The position numbers and the translations under genes were made by a program. A DNA stretch of 64,000 nucleotides, from the NCBI RefSeq assembly GCF_000336635.1, contig NZ_AOLY01000037.1, positions 315,199 through 379,198 on the forward strand. The letters run 5' to 3'. The notes beneath the pieces are model-generated. The model saw nothing but the letters and a program-made list of their open reading frames with translations, searched no databases and had not been told where the DNA came from. Shown here one piece after another: positions 8,031 to 16,359 of this stretch. Origin of the DNA: Haloarcula japonica DSM 6131. Lineage in GTDB: Archaea; Halobacteriota; Halobacteria; Halobacteriales; Haloarculaceae. Positions within the stretch are counted from its first letter, which is position 1. Every line of letters begins with the position of its first letter.

Positions 8031-8903
8031 ATGATTGTGGCCGTACTCGGAACCGGACGACGGGGGCGGGATATCGCACAGCGATGTGTCCGTGCGGGCC
8101 ACGAGGTGCGTCTTCGGGGGACGGATGCGACGGACGTGATGGACCGGGTCGACGAGATCCGGCGTGCACTCAACCGGGATGTCTCGGCCGGTATCGACGG
8201 AACCACCGGGCTCGAAAGCGCCGTCAGCGGCAGCGATATCGTCATCGACGCAACCGATGGCGGGACGGAGAGCCATCGAGATGTGGTCGCCGAAACGGAG
8301 ACGATGATCGAGGACGAGACGCTCATCGCCGTCAGCGACACGTCGCTGTCGGTGACTGCCGTCGCCACTGGCCTGCGGAGCCCGGACCGCGCAGTCGGCC
8401 TCAACCCCGTCGATCCGCCGGACGGCGCTATCGTCGAGGTCGTCATCGCCGAGCAGACAACGGTGGCGACCCGTGACCGAGTCACCGACTTCGTCGAGAG
8501 TCTGGACGCGTCGCCGATCGTCGTGCGCGACACGCCGGGGTTCGCCGCGCTCCGCCTCGAACTCGCCACCATCGCCGAGGCGGTCCGGATGGTCGAGGAC
8601 GGCGTCGCCGGGGTTCGCGACATCGACCGGACCTTCGAGCGCGGAGAGTCAGACCGCGATGGGCCGCTCGTCCGCGCCGACAAACACGGCCTGGAGACGG
8701 TGCTGGCGGCGTTTTCGGACCTCGCCGACCGGCTCGACGAGCGGTTCGAGCCGCCAGCGCTGCTCCGACAGAAAGTCGAGGACGGACAGCTCGGTGCCGT
8801 CACGGGCGAGGGGTTCTACGTCTGGGAGGACGGCGAGCCGACGACCGGCGCCGACCCGGACCCGGACGTACCGACGCGAGACAGCGAGCCCGATCTCAAA
8901 TGA
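8031..8903 (+). CDS. 3-hydroxyacyl-CoA dehydrogenase family protein
   Basis: A 290-residue NAD-dependent dehydrogenase. The Rossmann loop VLGTGRRGRDIA is at residues 5-16, with R/D at the end of strand two. The family block IDATDG near residue 76, the S/N positions of SDTSLSVTAVA and VGLNPVDPP (where many members have H-F-x-P-P) follow. The C-terminal dimer domain has RDTPGFAALRLELATIAEAVRMVEDGVA and a terminal GEGFYVWEDG. The catalytic His of HxFNP is replaced by L-N-P-V-D, so activity on 3-hydroxyacyl-CoA is uncertain. It overlaps the next gene by 4 bases, a translational coupling. Confidence 0.88.
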   Translation: MIVAVLGTGRRGRDIAQRCVRAGHEVRLRGTDATDVMDRVDEIRRALNRDVSAGIDGTTGLESAVSGSDIVIDATDGGTESHRDVVAETETMIEDETLIAVSDTSLSVTAVATGLRSPDRAVGLNPVDPPDGAIVEVVIAEQTTVATRDRVTDFVESLDASPIVVRDTPGFAALRLELATIAEAVRMVEDGVAGVRDIDRTFERGESDRDGPLVRADKHGLETVLAAFSDLADRLDERFEPPALLRQKVEDGQLGAVTGEGFYVWEDGEPTTGADPDPDVPTRDSEPDLK

Positions 8904-9499
8904 GCCAGTCAAACCGCCCGCCGGCCGACATGGACGTGGAAGACGACGAGTTCGCGAACCTGTTCGACGAACTCCAAGAACTGGAACAGCTCGTCGACTC
9001 AGAGGACGAGCGACAGCAGGTTCGGGACGCAATGCGTGCGGCCGCAGACTCTCAGGACCACGAGCCTGCGACCTTCGGCCGGGTCGTCTGGGGCTTTGGC
9101 CGGTCCGACCTCGCGGAGGCGCTGCTTGGCTCGCTGTTGTTCGGGATTCCCATGGCTGTCGAGGGCGGGACAGTTGACGCCGGCCGCCACATCGCCCAGC
9201 ACCCGCTGTATCTTGCGGCGACTATCGTCATCGCCATCGGCCTGGTCGTCTCGATTCTGTACGTCGCCGACTTCCAGGACGTGCGGGTGGCGAACCCGAT
9301 TTTCGGGCTGATTCCCCGGCGACTCGTCGGCGTCACCGGAACGGCGCTAGTCGTCTCCATCGCCCTGCTTACGGGCTGGGGACTGGTCGAGTGGTCGGCG
9401 GACCCCGCAGTCGTCTACGAATCGGCCTGCATCTGTGCTGTCGCGTTCGTTCCGATGGCAATCGGCGCTGCGCTCGGGGACATTCTGCCCGGGAACTAG
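8900..9499 (+). CDS. DUF2391-like integral membrane protein
   Basis: A 199-residue protein with a soluble acidic N-terminus (about 65 residues, coiled-coil-like LFDELQELEQLVDSEDERQQV) followed by about four hydrophobic segments near residues 75-95, 105-125, 140-160 and 172-194. The segment VWGFGRSDLAEALLGSLLFGIPMAVEGG resembles the DUF2391 (TIGR02587-like) family, whose function is unknown. Its start overlaps the dehydrogenase stop (ATGA). Confidence 0.82.
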   Translation: MSQSNRPPADMDVEDDEFANLFDELQELEQLVDSEDERQQVRDAMRAAADSQDHEPATFGRVVWGFGRSDLAEALLGSLLFGIPMAVEGGTVDAGRHIAQHPLYLAATIVIAIGLVVSILYVADFQDVRVANPIFGLIPRRLVGVTGTALVVSIALLTGWGLVEWSADPAVVYESACICAVAFVPMAIGAALGDILPGN

Positions 9500-9571
9500 G
9501 GCCATGGCAGTCACTCGCGGTGGCGGTCGCGTTTGGCAATCGTTAAAAGCCGCGGTCGGATACGGAGTGGT

Positions 9572-9751
9572 ATGAGCGAGAGCCAACAGAAACAGGCGCG
9601 CAAGTGCGTCTCGTGTGGCATCAACATCGCCGGCACGAACGCCGCCGCGTTCAAGTGCCCGGACTGTGGCCAGCAGATCTACCGCTGTGCCACCTGCCGG
9701 AAGCAAAGCAATCTCTACAAATGCCCGGACTGCGGCTTCATGGGGCCATAA
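9572..9751 (+). CDS. small zinc-ribbon protein of the HVO_2753 type
   Basis: A 59-residue protein with four cysteine pairs: CVSCG, CPDCG, CATC and CPDCG, giving two zinc fingers. It matches the haloarchaeal HVO_2753-type family, whose Haloferax member is a structurally characterised two-finger protein needed for swarming and biofilm growth; RNA binding is proposed for it. I chose ATG 9572 because the conserved part begins at [14 protein letters not shown]; the in-frame ATG at 9533 adds an arginine-rich stretch absent from the family. The EF-1 beta gene begins 2 bases after its stop. Confidence 0.93.
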   Translation: MSESQQKQARKCVSCGINIAGTNAAAFKCPDCGQQIYRCATCRKQSNLYKCPDCGFMGP

Positions 9752-9753
9752 CA

Positions 9754-10020
9754 ATGGGGAAAGTAGCAGCCAAGATCAAGGTCATGCCGGAGAGCCCCGA
9801 AGTCGACCTCGACGACCTGCAGGAGCGTCTCGAGGGCGTGCTTCCCGAAGGAACGAAGATCAACGGGTTCGAGCGCGAGGACGTCGCCTTCGGCCTCGTC
9901 GCGCTGACGCCGACGGTCATCGTCCCTGACGACACTGGCGGCACGGAAGCCGTCGAAGAGGCCTTTGCGAACGTCGATGACGTCGAGTCGGTCTCCGTCG
10001 AGAGCACCGGTCGCCTGTAA
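9754..10020 (+). CDS. ef1b: elongation factor 1-beta (EF-1 beta)
   Basis: An 88-residue archaeal aEF-1 beta, the guanine-exchange factor for EF-1 alpha in translation. It has the small alpha-beta sandwich pattern: [20 protein letters not shown], then [25 protein letters not shown], and the final [13 protein letters not shown]. Length and end match archaeal homologues. It is almost certainly co-transcribed with the zinc-ribbon gene 2 bases upstream, a linkage common in haloarchaea. Confidence 0.96.
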   Translation: MGKVAAKIKVMPESPEVDLDDLQERLEGVLPEGTKINGFEREDVAFGLVALTPTVIVPDDTGGTEAVEEAFANVDDVESVSVESTGRL

Positions 10021-10134
10021 TCGACTCGTCGCTGTCGTTTTCTCCGCGGATTCCGTAGCGGCCGCAAGCGCGTGAGCAGTGACGGCCGCGGAACGCACGT
10101 TTTATTAGGGCGACCGGATTAGCGGAGAGCAAGA

Positions 10135-10425
10135 ATGCCTAGTTCAAACGGACCTCTCGAAGGAACACGAGACAAGCTCAAGAACAAGCCCCGCGACCGC
10201 GGCACCTCGCCGCCCCAGCGCGCCGTCGAAGAGTTCGACGACGGTGAGAAAGTCCACCTCAAGATCGACCCGTCCGTGCCGAACGGGCGCTTCCACCCGC
10301 GGTTCGACGGCCAGACCGGAACCGTCGAGGGGAAGCAGGGTGACGCGTACAAGGTCGATATCGTCGACGGTGGCAAGGCGAAGACCATCATCGTCACCGC
10401 TGCGCACCTGCGCCGGCAAGAATGA
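10135..10425 (+). CDS. rpl21e: 50S ribosomal protein L21e
   Basis: A 96-residue L21e with the basic N-terminus ([21 protein letters not shown]), the [40 protein letters not shown]3-like core and the usual AHLRRQ end. A TATA-like TTTTATTA at 10100-10107 is about 28-35 bases upstream. Its stop overlaps the Rpb4 start by 4 bases, so the two genes are translationally coupled, as in many archaea. Confidence 0.97.
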   Translation: MPSSNGPLEGTRDKLKNKPRDRGTSPPQRAVEEFDDGEKVHLKIDPSVPNGRFHPRFDGQTGTVEGKQGDAYKVDIVDGGKAKTIIVTAAHLRRQE

Positions 10426-10778
10426 CGATATTCAAAGAGAAAGTCAGTGAGGAGTTCCTGACGGTCGCGGAGACCAAGGAGATACTCCAAGACCTCGAGA
10501 TGGAGCGGGCCGCCGACGAGGACCGCGAGATGCGCTACGAGCTCAAGCGGGCAATCGAGCACGTCAACCGCTTCGCCCTCCTCGACCCCGAGGAGTCGCT
10601 GCAGCTGGTCGAAGAACTCGAAGAACTCGAGAAGGTCGATACGCCGACGGCCTACAAGATCGCGAACCTGCGGCCGCTGGACCGCGACGAGCTCCGCGCC
10701 GTGTTCGCTCAGGAGCGGTACACGCTCGACGGCGACGAACTCGACGAGATCATCAATATCGTCAAGCAGTACGCGTAA
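10422..10778 (+). CDS. rpoF: DNA-directed RNA polymerase subunit F (Rpb4)
   Basis: A 118-residue archaeal Rpb4 subunit, which with Rpb7 forms the polymerase stalk. The sequence has the N-terminal [17 protein letters not shown], a charged central helix, and the C-terminal HRDC-like part [27 protein letters not shown] with the final [12 protein letters not shown] helix. The L21e-Rpb4-DUF655-KsgA order that follows is widely conserved in archaea, which supports the call. Confidence 0.95.
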   Translation: MTIFKEKVSEEFLTVAETKEILQDLEMERAADEDREMRYELKRAIEHVNRFALLDPEESLQLVEELEELEKVDTPTAYKIANLRPLDRDELRAVFAQERYTLDGDELDEIINIVKQYA

Positions 10779-10952
10779 CGACGCCGTCAGTTCGGCTACC
10801 GCCGCTCTTTCTCTGATTTCGCCGGCGACCAGCTACGCCAACGGTATTCGTTTCCGCCGCCGTCGAACCGAACACGAAGCTAGCGACGGCGTCCCGTGAA
10901 GCGGTTCGGGGCATCCACCGGCATTAAGTGTGCTGTACTCGTACTGCCTGTC

Positions 10953-11525
10953 ATGACTGAATCGGAGAGCGGCGGCGACACTATGATGGCGGCTGTCCTC
11001 GATGTCCTCCCGCACGGACGGCCCGGGGACGACCGGCCACAGCACCAGAAGGAGCCGCTTGCGTACGCGCTCGATATTGGTGAGTTCTACATTTACGAGC
11101 TGCAGCTTGCGGACAAGGACGCTGATATCGCCTTCGGCGACCGCGTCGACCTGACGGAGTTCGGCCGCGTGGCGGAAGTCGAGTTCGAGGACATCCCAAG
11201 TGGTGCCCGCTCGGAACTCGACTACGCCGTCGAGGAAATCGTCGAGGCTAACGAACAGCGATTTGTCGACTTCTACAACGATGCCCAGCCGATCACGCTA
11301 CGGCTCCACCAGCTGAACCTCCTGCCGGGCATCGGGAAGAAGCTCAGGAACACGATTCTCGACGAGCGAAAGCGAAAGCCCTTCGAGAGCTTCGACGACC
11401 TCGAAGAACGCGTCAGCGGCCTCCACAGCCCCAAAGAGACCCTGGTCGAGCGGATACTCGAAGAGCTACAGGACGACGACCTGAAGTACCGACTGTTCGT
11501 CCGCCGCGAGGAACAGTCCTCGTAA
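10953..11525 (+). CDS. DUF655 protein with helix-hairpin-helix, probable RNA-binding
   Basis: A 190-residue archaeal DUF655 protein. The N-terminal half is a small beta-rich domain (AYALDIGEFYIYELQLADKD near 35). The C-terminal half has a helix-hairpin-helix LLPGIGKKLRNTILDERKRKPFESFDDLEERV. I chose ATG 10953 (MTESESGGD) because the upstream residues to 10896 are not acidic and not family-like. It sits in the Rpb4-KsgA cluster in nearly all archaea and is thought to act in ribosome or RNA metabolism, without a proven role. Confidence 0.93.
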   Translation: MTESESGGDTMMAAVLDVLPHGRPGDDRPQHQKEPLAYALDIGEFYIYELQLADKDADIAFGDRVDLTEFGRVAEVEFEDIPSGARSELDYAVEEIVEANEQRFVDFYNDAQPITLRLHQLNLLPGIGKKLRNTILDERKRKPFESFDDLEERVSGLHSPKETLVERILEELQDDDLKYRLFVRREEQSS

Positions 11526-11606
11526 CGCTGTCGGCTGTAAGCAGCTAAGCGTACAGCCACCAGCATAAGGCGACCCTTTTCTACCGCGACCCGCTACGAC
11601 TCGCTA

Positions 11607-12464
11607 ATGACTACGACCGAAACAGGGACTCGGGACCCCGACGCGCTTGTCCGACGGGCCGGCAAACGGGCCGACACCCGGCAGGACCAGCACTTCCTCG
11701 TCGACGACCGGGTACTCGACCGAATCCCGGAGTACGCAACGGACGCGGGTGTCGACCTCTCGCACGTTCTGGAAATCGGCGCAGGTCCAGGCGCACTGAC
11801 GGACCGCTTGCTCGCGGCGGCCGAGAAAGTGACCGCAGTCGAACGCGACCCGAAGTTCGCGGCGCACCTCCGCGAGGAGTTCGCCGAGGAAATCTCGGCG
11901 GACCGCCTCACTGTGGTGGAGGATGATGCGCTCGACGTCGACCTGCCCGAGTTCACCGCCAGCATCTCGAACCTGCCCTACGGCGCGTCCTCGGAGATCG
12001 CCTTCCGGCTCCTGCCGGAACAGCGCCCGCTCCTGTTGATGTTCCAGCAGGAGTTCGCCGAGCGGATGGCCGCCGAGCCAGCGACGGACGACTACGGCCG
12101 GCTGTCAGTCACGGCGGGCCACTACGCCGACGTGGAGATAGTCGAGACGGTCCCACCAGAGGCGTTCGACCCGCAGCCGCGCGTCACGAGCGCACTCGTC
12201 CGGACGACACCGCGGACGCCGGACTACACCGTTCCCAGCGACGAGTTCTTCATGGATTTCCTGAAGGCAGTGTTCACCCAGCGCCGGAAGACCATGCGCA
12301 ACGCCGTCCGCAATACGGCCCACATCTCCGGGCTGGGCGACCCCGACGCAGTGGTCGAGGCCGCCGACGAGGACCTCATGAGCGCCCGCGCCGGCAAGCT
12401 CACACCGGCCGATTTCGCCACGCTGGCGACACTGGCTTACGAAGTCGGCCAGCCGGAGGCCTGA
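11607..12464 (+). CDS. rsmA: 16S rRNA dimethyladenosine transferase KsgA/Dim1
   Basis: A 285-residue S-adenosylmethionine-dependent enzyme that dimethylates two adjacent adenines at the 3' end of 16S rRNA and checks small-subunit assembly. Key sites: QHFLVDDRVLDRI at the N-terminus, motif I LEIGAGPGALTDRLL near 55, the acidic VERDPKF, and the N6-methyltransferase motif NLPYGAS near 120. The C-terminal helical domain has TQRRKTMRNAVRN. Its stop is one base before the next gene. Confidence 0.96.
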   Translation: MTTTETGTRDPDALVRRAGKRADTRQDQHFLVDDRVLDRIPEYATDAGVDLSHVLEIGAGPGALTDRLLAAAEKVTAVERDPKFAAHLREEFAEEISADRLTVVEDDALDVDLPEFTASISNLPYGASSEIAFRLLPEQRPLLLMFQQEFAERMAAEPATDDYGRLSVTAGHYADVEIVETVPPEAFDPQPRVTSALVRTTPRTPDYTVPSDEFFMDFLKAVFTQRRKTMRNAVRNTAHISGLGDPDAVVEAADEDLMSARAGKLTPADFATLATLAYEVGQPEA

Positions 12465-12465
12465 G

Positions 12466-13059
12466 ATGGGTGACGGTGAGGACCGCCCCTCGCTAGCTGA
12501 CCAGCGGGGCGTAGAGTCGGTGTACCAGCCGGCAGAGGACTCGGACCTGCTGGCCCGGACAGCCCGTGAGCGAGTCGAGGCGGGCGATACCGTCCTCGAT
12601 GTCGGGACCGGCTCCGGTTACGTCGCCGCGACGCTCGCCGACGCTGGGGCACGACGGGCAGTCGGGGTCGACGTGAGCCCGCTGGCCTGTCGAGAGGCGG
12701 CCGACAACGGTGTCCCAGTCGTCCGCGGCGACCTCGTCGAACCGTTCCAAAGGGACGCGTTCGATATCGTGACGTTCAATCCGCCCTATTTGCCGACACC
12801 ATCCGAACAGGAGTGGGACGACTGGATGGAACACGCGCTGTCGGGCGGCGACGACGGTCGCCGGCTCGTCGACCCGTTCCTCGAAACCGTCGAGCGCGTG
12901 TTGGCCCCGGGCGGCGAAGGGCTCATGCTCGTCAGCAGTCTCACGGACCCGGATGCGGTGCGGGCGTACGCAAGCGAACAGGGGCTGGCGAGCGAGCAGC
13001 TTGCGAGTGAGAAACACCCATACGAAGCGCTCGTCGTCCTGCGATTCTATCGAGTTTGA
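12466..13059 (+). CDS. HemK2/Mtq2-type protein glutamine methyltransferase
   Basis: A 197-residue class I methyltransferase. Motif I is VLDVGTGSGYVAATLAD near residue 38 and the NPPY catalytic motif (FNPPYLPTP) is near residue 105. Small archaeal members with NPPY methylate the GGQ glutamine of release factor aRF1, with Trm112 as partner. Position directly after ksgA (1-base gap) is a conserved archaeal arrangement. A role on other substrates is possible, but the short length fits Mtq2 better than bacterial PrmC. Confidence 0.9.
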   Translation: MGDGEDRPSLADQRGVESVYQPAEDSDLLARTARERVEAGDTVLDVGTGSGYVAATLADAGARRAVGVDVSPLACREAADNGVPVVRGDLVEPFQRDAFDIVTFNPPYLPTPSEQEWDDWMEHALSGGDDGRRLVDPFLETVERVLAPGGEGLMLVSSLTDPDAVRAYASEQGLASEQLASEKHPYEALVVLRFYRV

Positions 13060-13083
13060 TTACTACTGAGCATTTTATCGAAT

Positions 13084-13110
13084 AGGAAATATTAAAGCCC
13101 GTCATTTCCT
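13084..13110. promoter_or_regulatory. methionine operon promoter enclosed by an inverted repeat
   Basis: AGGAAAT (13084-13090) and ATTTCCT (13104-13110) are perfect 7-base inverted arms with a 13-base spacer. The left arm overlaps the TATA-like ATATTAAA (13089-13096), 26-33 bases before the ATG at 13122, so a bound protein would block TBP. The layout suggests repression of the two MetE-like genes, perhaps by a methionine-responsive regulator. Confidence 0.55.
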
Positions 13111-13121
13111 ACTGCAGGGCA

Positions 13122-14123
13122 ATGACACAGGTAATCGCCACGACCCCTGGACTCTTTCCGCTTCCGGACTGGGCCAAGGACGAACTGGCAGATCTGAAGG
13201 GCCATCAGAAGACCGACCTCATCTCGGGCGACGAGTCCGGCGAGGTCGTCGCGGCCTACGACGAAGCACGCGAAGAGGTCATCTCGGTCCAGCAGGACGC
13301 CGGACTCGACCGCGTCGTCGAGGGGCAACTTCGCTGGGACGACATGCTCGCGCACCCACTCGCGGTCCACGACAGCGTAGAGACGAAAGGTATCGTCCGC
13401 TACTACGACAACAACAACTTCTACCGAGAGCCGGTCGTGCAAGGTGCCCTCAGTGCTGACGGCGGCGACGTCGCCGCGGACCTCGGTGCCGCGGCCGCCG
13501 ACCACGTCGATTCGGGACTGCAGGCGGTCCTCCCCGGACCGTACTCGCTTGCGGACCTCGCTACGGACGAGCACTACGGCGACGACGCCGCGTTCCTCGA
13601 TGCCATCGCTGACTTCCTCGTCGAGGAAGTGAAGTCCTTCCCCGACGTGGAGACGCTGTTCCTGCTCGAACCGTCGCTCGTCGAGAATGCGCCTGAGGAC
13701 GGCGAGGACGAGCGTGCCGCCGACGCTATCGATGCTGTCGCCTCGGCCGCCGACGCCGAGGTCGTTGCCCACACCTACTGGGGCGCAATCGAGGAGAAGG
13801 CCTACGCGCACCTGATGGACGCCGACGTGGACGCCATCGGCTTCGACCTCGTGGCGAACCACGACCAGACCGTCTACAACGTCCAGGAGTACGGCACGAA
13901 AGACGACGTGGCACTGGGCGTCGTCGACGGGCAGAACACGCTCGTCGAGTCCCCGGAGACGATCCGGGACCGCATCGACTGGTTCGAACAGCAGACGAAC
14001 TCCACCTACGACACCGTGTACGCGACGGCGAACACGGAAACGTTCTATCTCCCGGTGAACAAGTTCGAAGACAAGCTCAGAGCGCTCGCAAACGCCGCGG
14101 ATCTGGAGGCGGCGGAGGCATAA
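13122..14123 (+). CDS. MetE-like methionine synthase paralogue lacking the zinc cysteines
   Basis: A 333-residue UROD/MetE-fold protein, of the vitamin-B12-independent methionine synthase group. It begins TTPGLFPLPDWAKDELADL and has the core block LPGPYSLADLATDEHYGD near residue 130. The active-site zinc in MetE is held by a His-x-Cys and a later Cys. Here the first site reads AHTYWGA, so His stays but Cys is Tyr, and the final SPDCG block is replaced by ATANTETFYLP. It is therefore probably not the methyl-transfer subunit; it may bind folate or pair with the next gene, 2 bases downstream. Confidence 0.88.
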   Translation: MTQVIATTPGLFPLPDWAKDELADLKGHQKTDLISGDESGEVVAAYDEAREEVISVQQDAGLDRVVEGQLRWDDMLAHPLAVHDSVETKGIVRYYDNNNFYREPVVQGALSADGGDVAADLGAAAADHVDSGLQAVLPGPYSLADLATDEHYGDDAAFLDAIADFLVEEVKSFPDVETLFLLEPSLVENAPEDGEDERAADAIDAVASAADAEVVAHTYWGAIEEKAYAHLMDADVDAIGFDLVANHDQTVYNVQEYGTKDDVALGVVDGQNTLVESPETIRDRIDWFEQQTNSTYDTVYATANTETFYLPVNKFEDKLRALANAADLEAAEA

Positions 14124-14125
14124 CG

Positions 14126-15199
14126 ATGACAGGACCACGAGACCAGTTCAAACCGGCGGACCACCCGAACGACCACTTCCTGCTGACGACCGTCGTCGGC
14201 TCCTACCCAAAGCCCAAGTGGCACGACCGTGCCCGCGAGCTGTTCGCGGACGAGGACGCCGACTTCGGCGAGGACGAGTGGGAGGAATCGAAAGACGACG
14301 CCTCGCGACTCATCACCCACGAGCACGAACGGGCGGGCCTCGACGTCATCTGTGACGGTGAGATGCGCCGCAATGAGATGGTGGAGTACTTCGCCCATCG
14401 CATCGACGGCTACGAGTTCAACGGCCGCGTGAAGGTGTGGGGCCACAACTACTTCGACAAGCCCAGCGTCGCCGACGAGGTCGAGTACGGCGAGCAGTGG
14501 CTTGTCGAGGAGTTCGAGTTCACCGACGAGGTCGCCGAGCGACCCGTCAAGGTCCCCATCACGGGCCCGTACACCCTCGCCAACTGGTCGTTCAACGAAG
14601 TGTACGACAACGAGGAGCAGCTAGCCTACGAACTGGCCGACCTCGTCAACGAGGAGATCGAGGCGCTGGTCGAGGCCGGCGCGCGCTACATCCAGATCGA
14701 CGAGCCGGCCCTCGCCACGACGCCGGACGACCACGCCATCGTCGGCGAGTGTCTGGAACGCATCGTTGACGAGATCCCCGACGACGTGCGCCTCGGCCTG
14801 CACGTCTGTTACGGCGACTACTCACGCATCTACCCCGAGATTCTGGACTATCCGGTCCACGAGTACGACCTGGAACTCGCCAACGGCGACTACGACCAGC
14901 TCGACGTGTTCAAGGAACACGAGTTCACGAAGGACTTCGCGATGGGCGTACTGGACGCACACACCGCGGAGGTCGAGTCCGTCGAGGAGATCAAGGAGAA
15001 CATCAAGAAAGGGCTGGAAGTCGTACCCCCGGAGCGCCTCACCGTGTCTCCGGACTGCGGCGTGAAGCTCCTGCCGCGGGAAGTCGCCTACGGCAAGATG
15101 GAGAACATGGTGCAGGCCGCCCGCGAAATCGAAGAAGAGCTGGACGCCGGCGAGATCGATATTGTTGCGAGTGGTACGCAAGCACACGCAGACGATTAA
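14126..15199 (+). CDS. metE: cobalamin-independent methionine synthase (MetE C-terminal type)
   Basis: A 357-residue catalytic MetE domain. It makes methionine from homocysteine using a methyl donor; archaeal short forms lack the N-terminal half of bacterial MetE. TVVGSYPKPKW is at residues 16-26, the ITGPYTLANWSF block is near 145, QIDEPALAT near 193, and zinc ligands are His and Cys of LHVCYGD (about 227) and Cys of SPDCGVKLLP (about 310). The gap to the zinc-less paralogue is 2 bases, so they form an operon behind the promoter repeat at 13084-13110. Confidence 0.95.
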   Translation: MTGPRDQFKPADHPNDHFLLTTVVGSYPKPKWHDRARELFADEDADFGEDEWEESKDDASRLITHEHERAGLDVICDGEMRRNEMVEYFAHRIDGYEFNGRVKVWGHNYFDKPSVADEVEYGEQWLVEEFEFTDEVAERPVKVPITGPYTLANWSFNEVYDNEEQLAYELADLVNEEIEALVEAGARYIQIDEPALATTPDDHAIVGECLERIVDEIPDDVRLGLHVCYGDYSRIYPEILDYPVHEYDLELANGDYDQLDVFKEHEFTKDFAMGVLDAHTAEVESVEEIKENIKKGLEVVPPERLTVSPDCGVKLLPREVAYGKMENMVQAAREIEEELDAGEIDIVASGTQAHADD

Positions 15200-15846
15200 A
15201 TCGGCGAGGGGGCTTGGCCACGAGCTGTCCGCCGTTTTTGTAGCGGACGGTTAGCGGGCGGGAAGTGCGATGTGTCCTGCGCTCCAAAGTGAACGAAACG
15301 CCCCGCGAACAGCGTGATGTGGGTGACCGATAAGAGTCCGCTCGTGGTGGGCAGAACTGACCGTATTTTCGACGAAAGGTGGCTACAATTTCGGCAGCTA
15401 TCGAATATCCTCGGGCGCACCGGTCCCGGAACCGGCAAATGTAGCGGACAGGGACAGCGGCCATACCGGGTGCAGGAGCAAGCAAGACCTGTGGTTCCTC
15501 TGGCTAACAAGCTCTTGAACAGGGAGTCACAGGGATGTGTGAGCACCAAAGCCTCCAACAAACAACTATTCATTTGCTTATGAATTGGCGAATTTCCCGT
15601 CTAAACTGGAAAATATCTACTGGGCGTTTGTTCGACAACTATCGAAACTAACATCGACCCAAGAGGAAAATAACTGTTGCCGTACTAATAATATAAGGGA
15701 CTTTCATATACAGGCAAATACTCCATATTATCCATATAGAGGACTTCATACGGTAAATTCTTGTGTTCCGTTATGCGTGATGTGTTAGCATGGTTATCTG
15801 GGAAAGAGTTTTGAGGGCTTCTGCAGAAGCTAGCGATGAGAAAGCT
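15200..15846. other. gene-poor interval with an AT-rich second half
   Basis: No convincing gene is seen. The first 40 bases hold a short T run (15235-15239) that could terminate the methionine operon. From about 15550 the DNA is markedly AT-rich, with TATA-like stretches such as TAATAATATAAG (15693-15704) and CATATTATCCATATAG (15724-15739). A 67-codon open frame at 15585-15788 is Cys- and Asn-rich and unlike haloarchaeal proteins. The composition suggests a promoter region or acquired DNA. Confidence 0.5.
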
Positions 15847-16359
15847 ATGACAGGGGACACACATCTTCGGGCGGAACTGTATCTTCGTGGAGATACCTAC
15901 GGCACGTTCGACGCACAACAGCAGGTACTCAATCGGGTGAAACGACTGGAGGCCAACGGCGTGTTCAGTGAGTCGATGGTCGCCGGTGAGTGGCAACGGA
16001 TCAGAACGATGGCAGAGGACAAGCGGTCGGAAGCCATCCAGACCTACGAGGAATTCAAAGACTGGGCGAGCGAGAATGATCACTCGCTCGAACCGGCATT
16101 CGAGCGACGGAATCGGAGCTACGTCGGGATGGACCGCGTCGACGACGTGGTCGTGTTCCCGGTCGTCTCGCTGGCTATCTATGACGGCGACGACCTAGAG
16201 GGTGTGTTCCCGTGCTCGGACGAGGAACGGACCTACACCGTCGGCGACGCGCTGGAGGCCTTTGAGCGCGGCGACGAGGACTGGCTCGCGCAGTTCGACT
16301 CCCTGTCGGTCGACCGGACCGACCCGCTGCTGGAACCGGGCGTCGACGCGACGATTTAG
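15847..16359 (+). CDS. haloarchaeal HTH-type putative regulator
   Basis: A 170-residue soluble protein. The N-terminal part (HLRAELYLRGDTYGTFDAQQQVLNRVKRLEANGV) looks like a compact helical DNA-binding head, and the C-terminal part contains VFPVVSLAIYDGDDLEGVFPCSDEERTYTVGDAL, a pattern I recognise from a haloarchaeal HTH family of unknown targets. Start ATG 15847 is preferred over 15790 because the 19 codons before it are AT-rich and unlike the rest of the gene. Its 3' end overlaps the convergent ABC permease gene by 4 bases. Confidence 0.75.
   Translation: MTGDTHLRAELYLRGDTYGTFDAQQQVLNRVKRLEANGVFSESMVAGEWQRIRTMAEDKRSEAIQTYEEFKDWASENDHSLEPAFERRNRSYVGMDRVDDVVVFPVVSLAIYDGDDLEGVFPCSDEERTYTVGDALEAFERGDEDWLAQFDSLSVDRTDPLLEPGVDATI

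Noticed and set aside
13092-14138. 348-codon minus-strand frame opposite the first MetE-like gene
   Set aside because: It is the shadow of a gene with clear MetE homology and good spacing to its partner gene.
15585-15788. 67-codon frame in the AT-rich region
   Set aside because: Cys-, Asn- and Thr-rich composition unlike haloarchaeal proteins, with no conserved motif.
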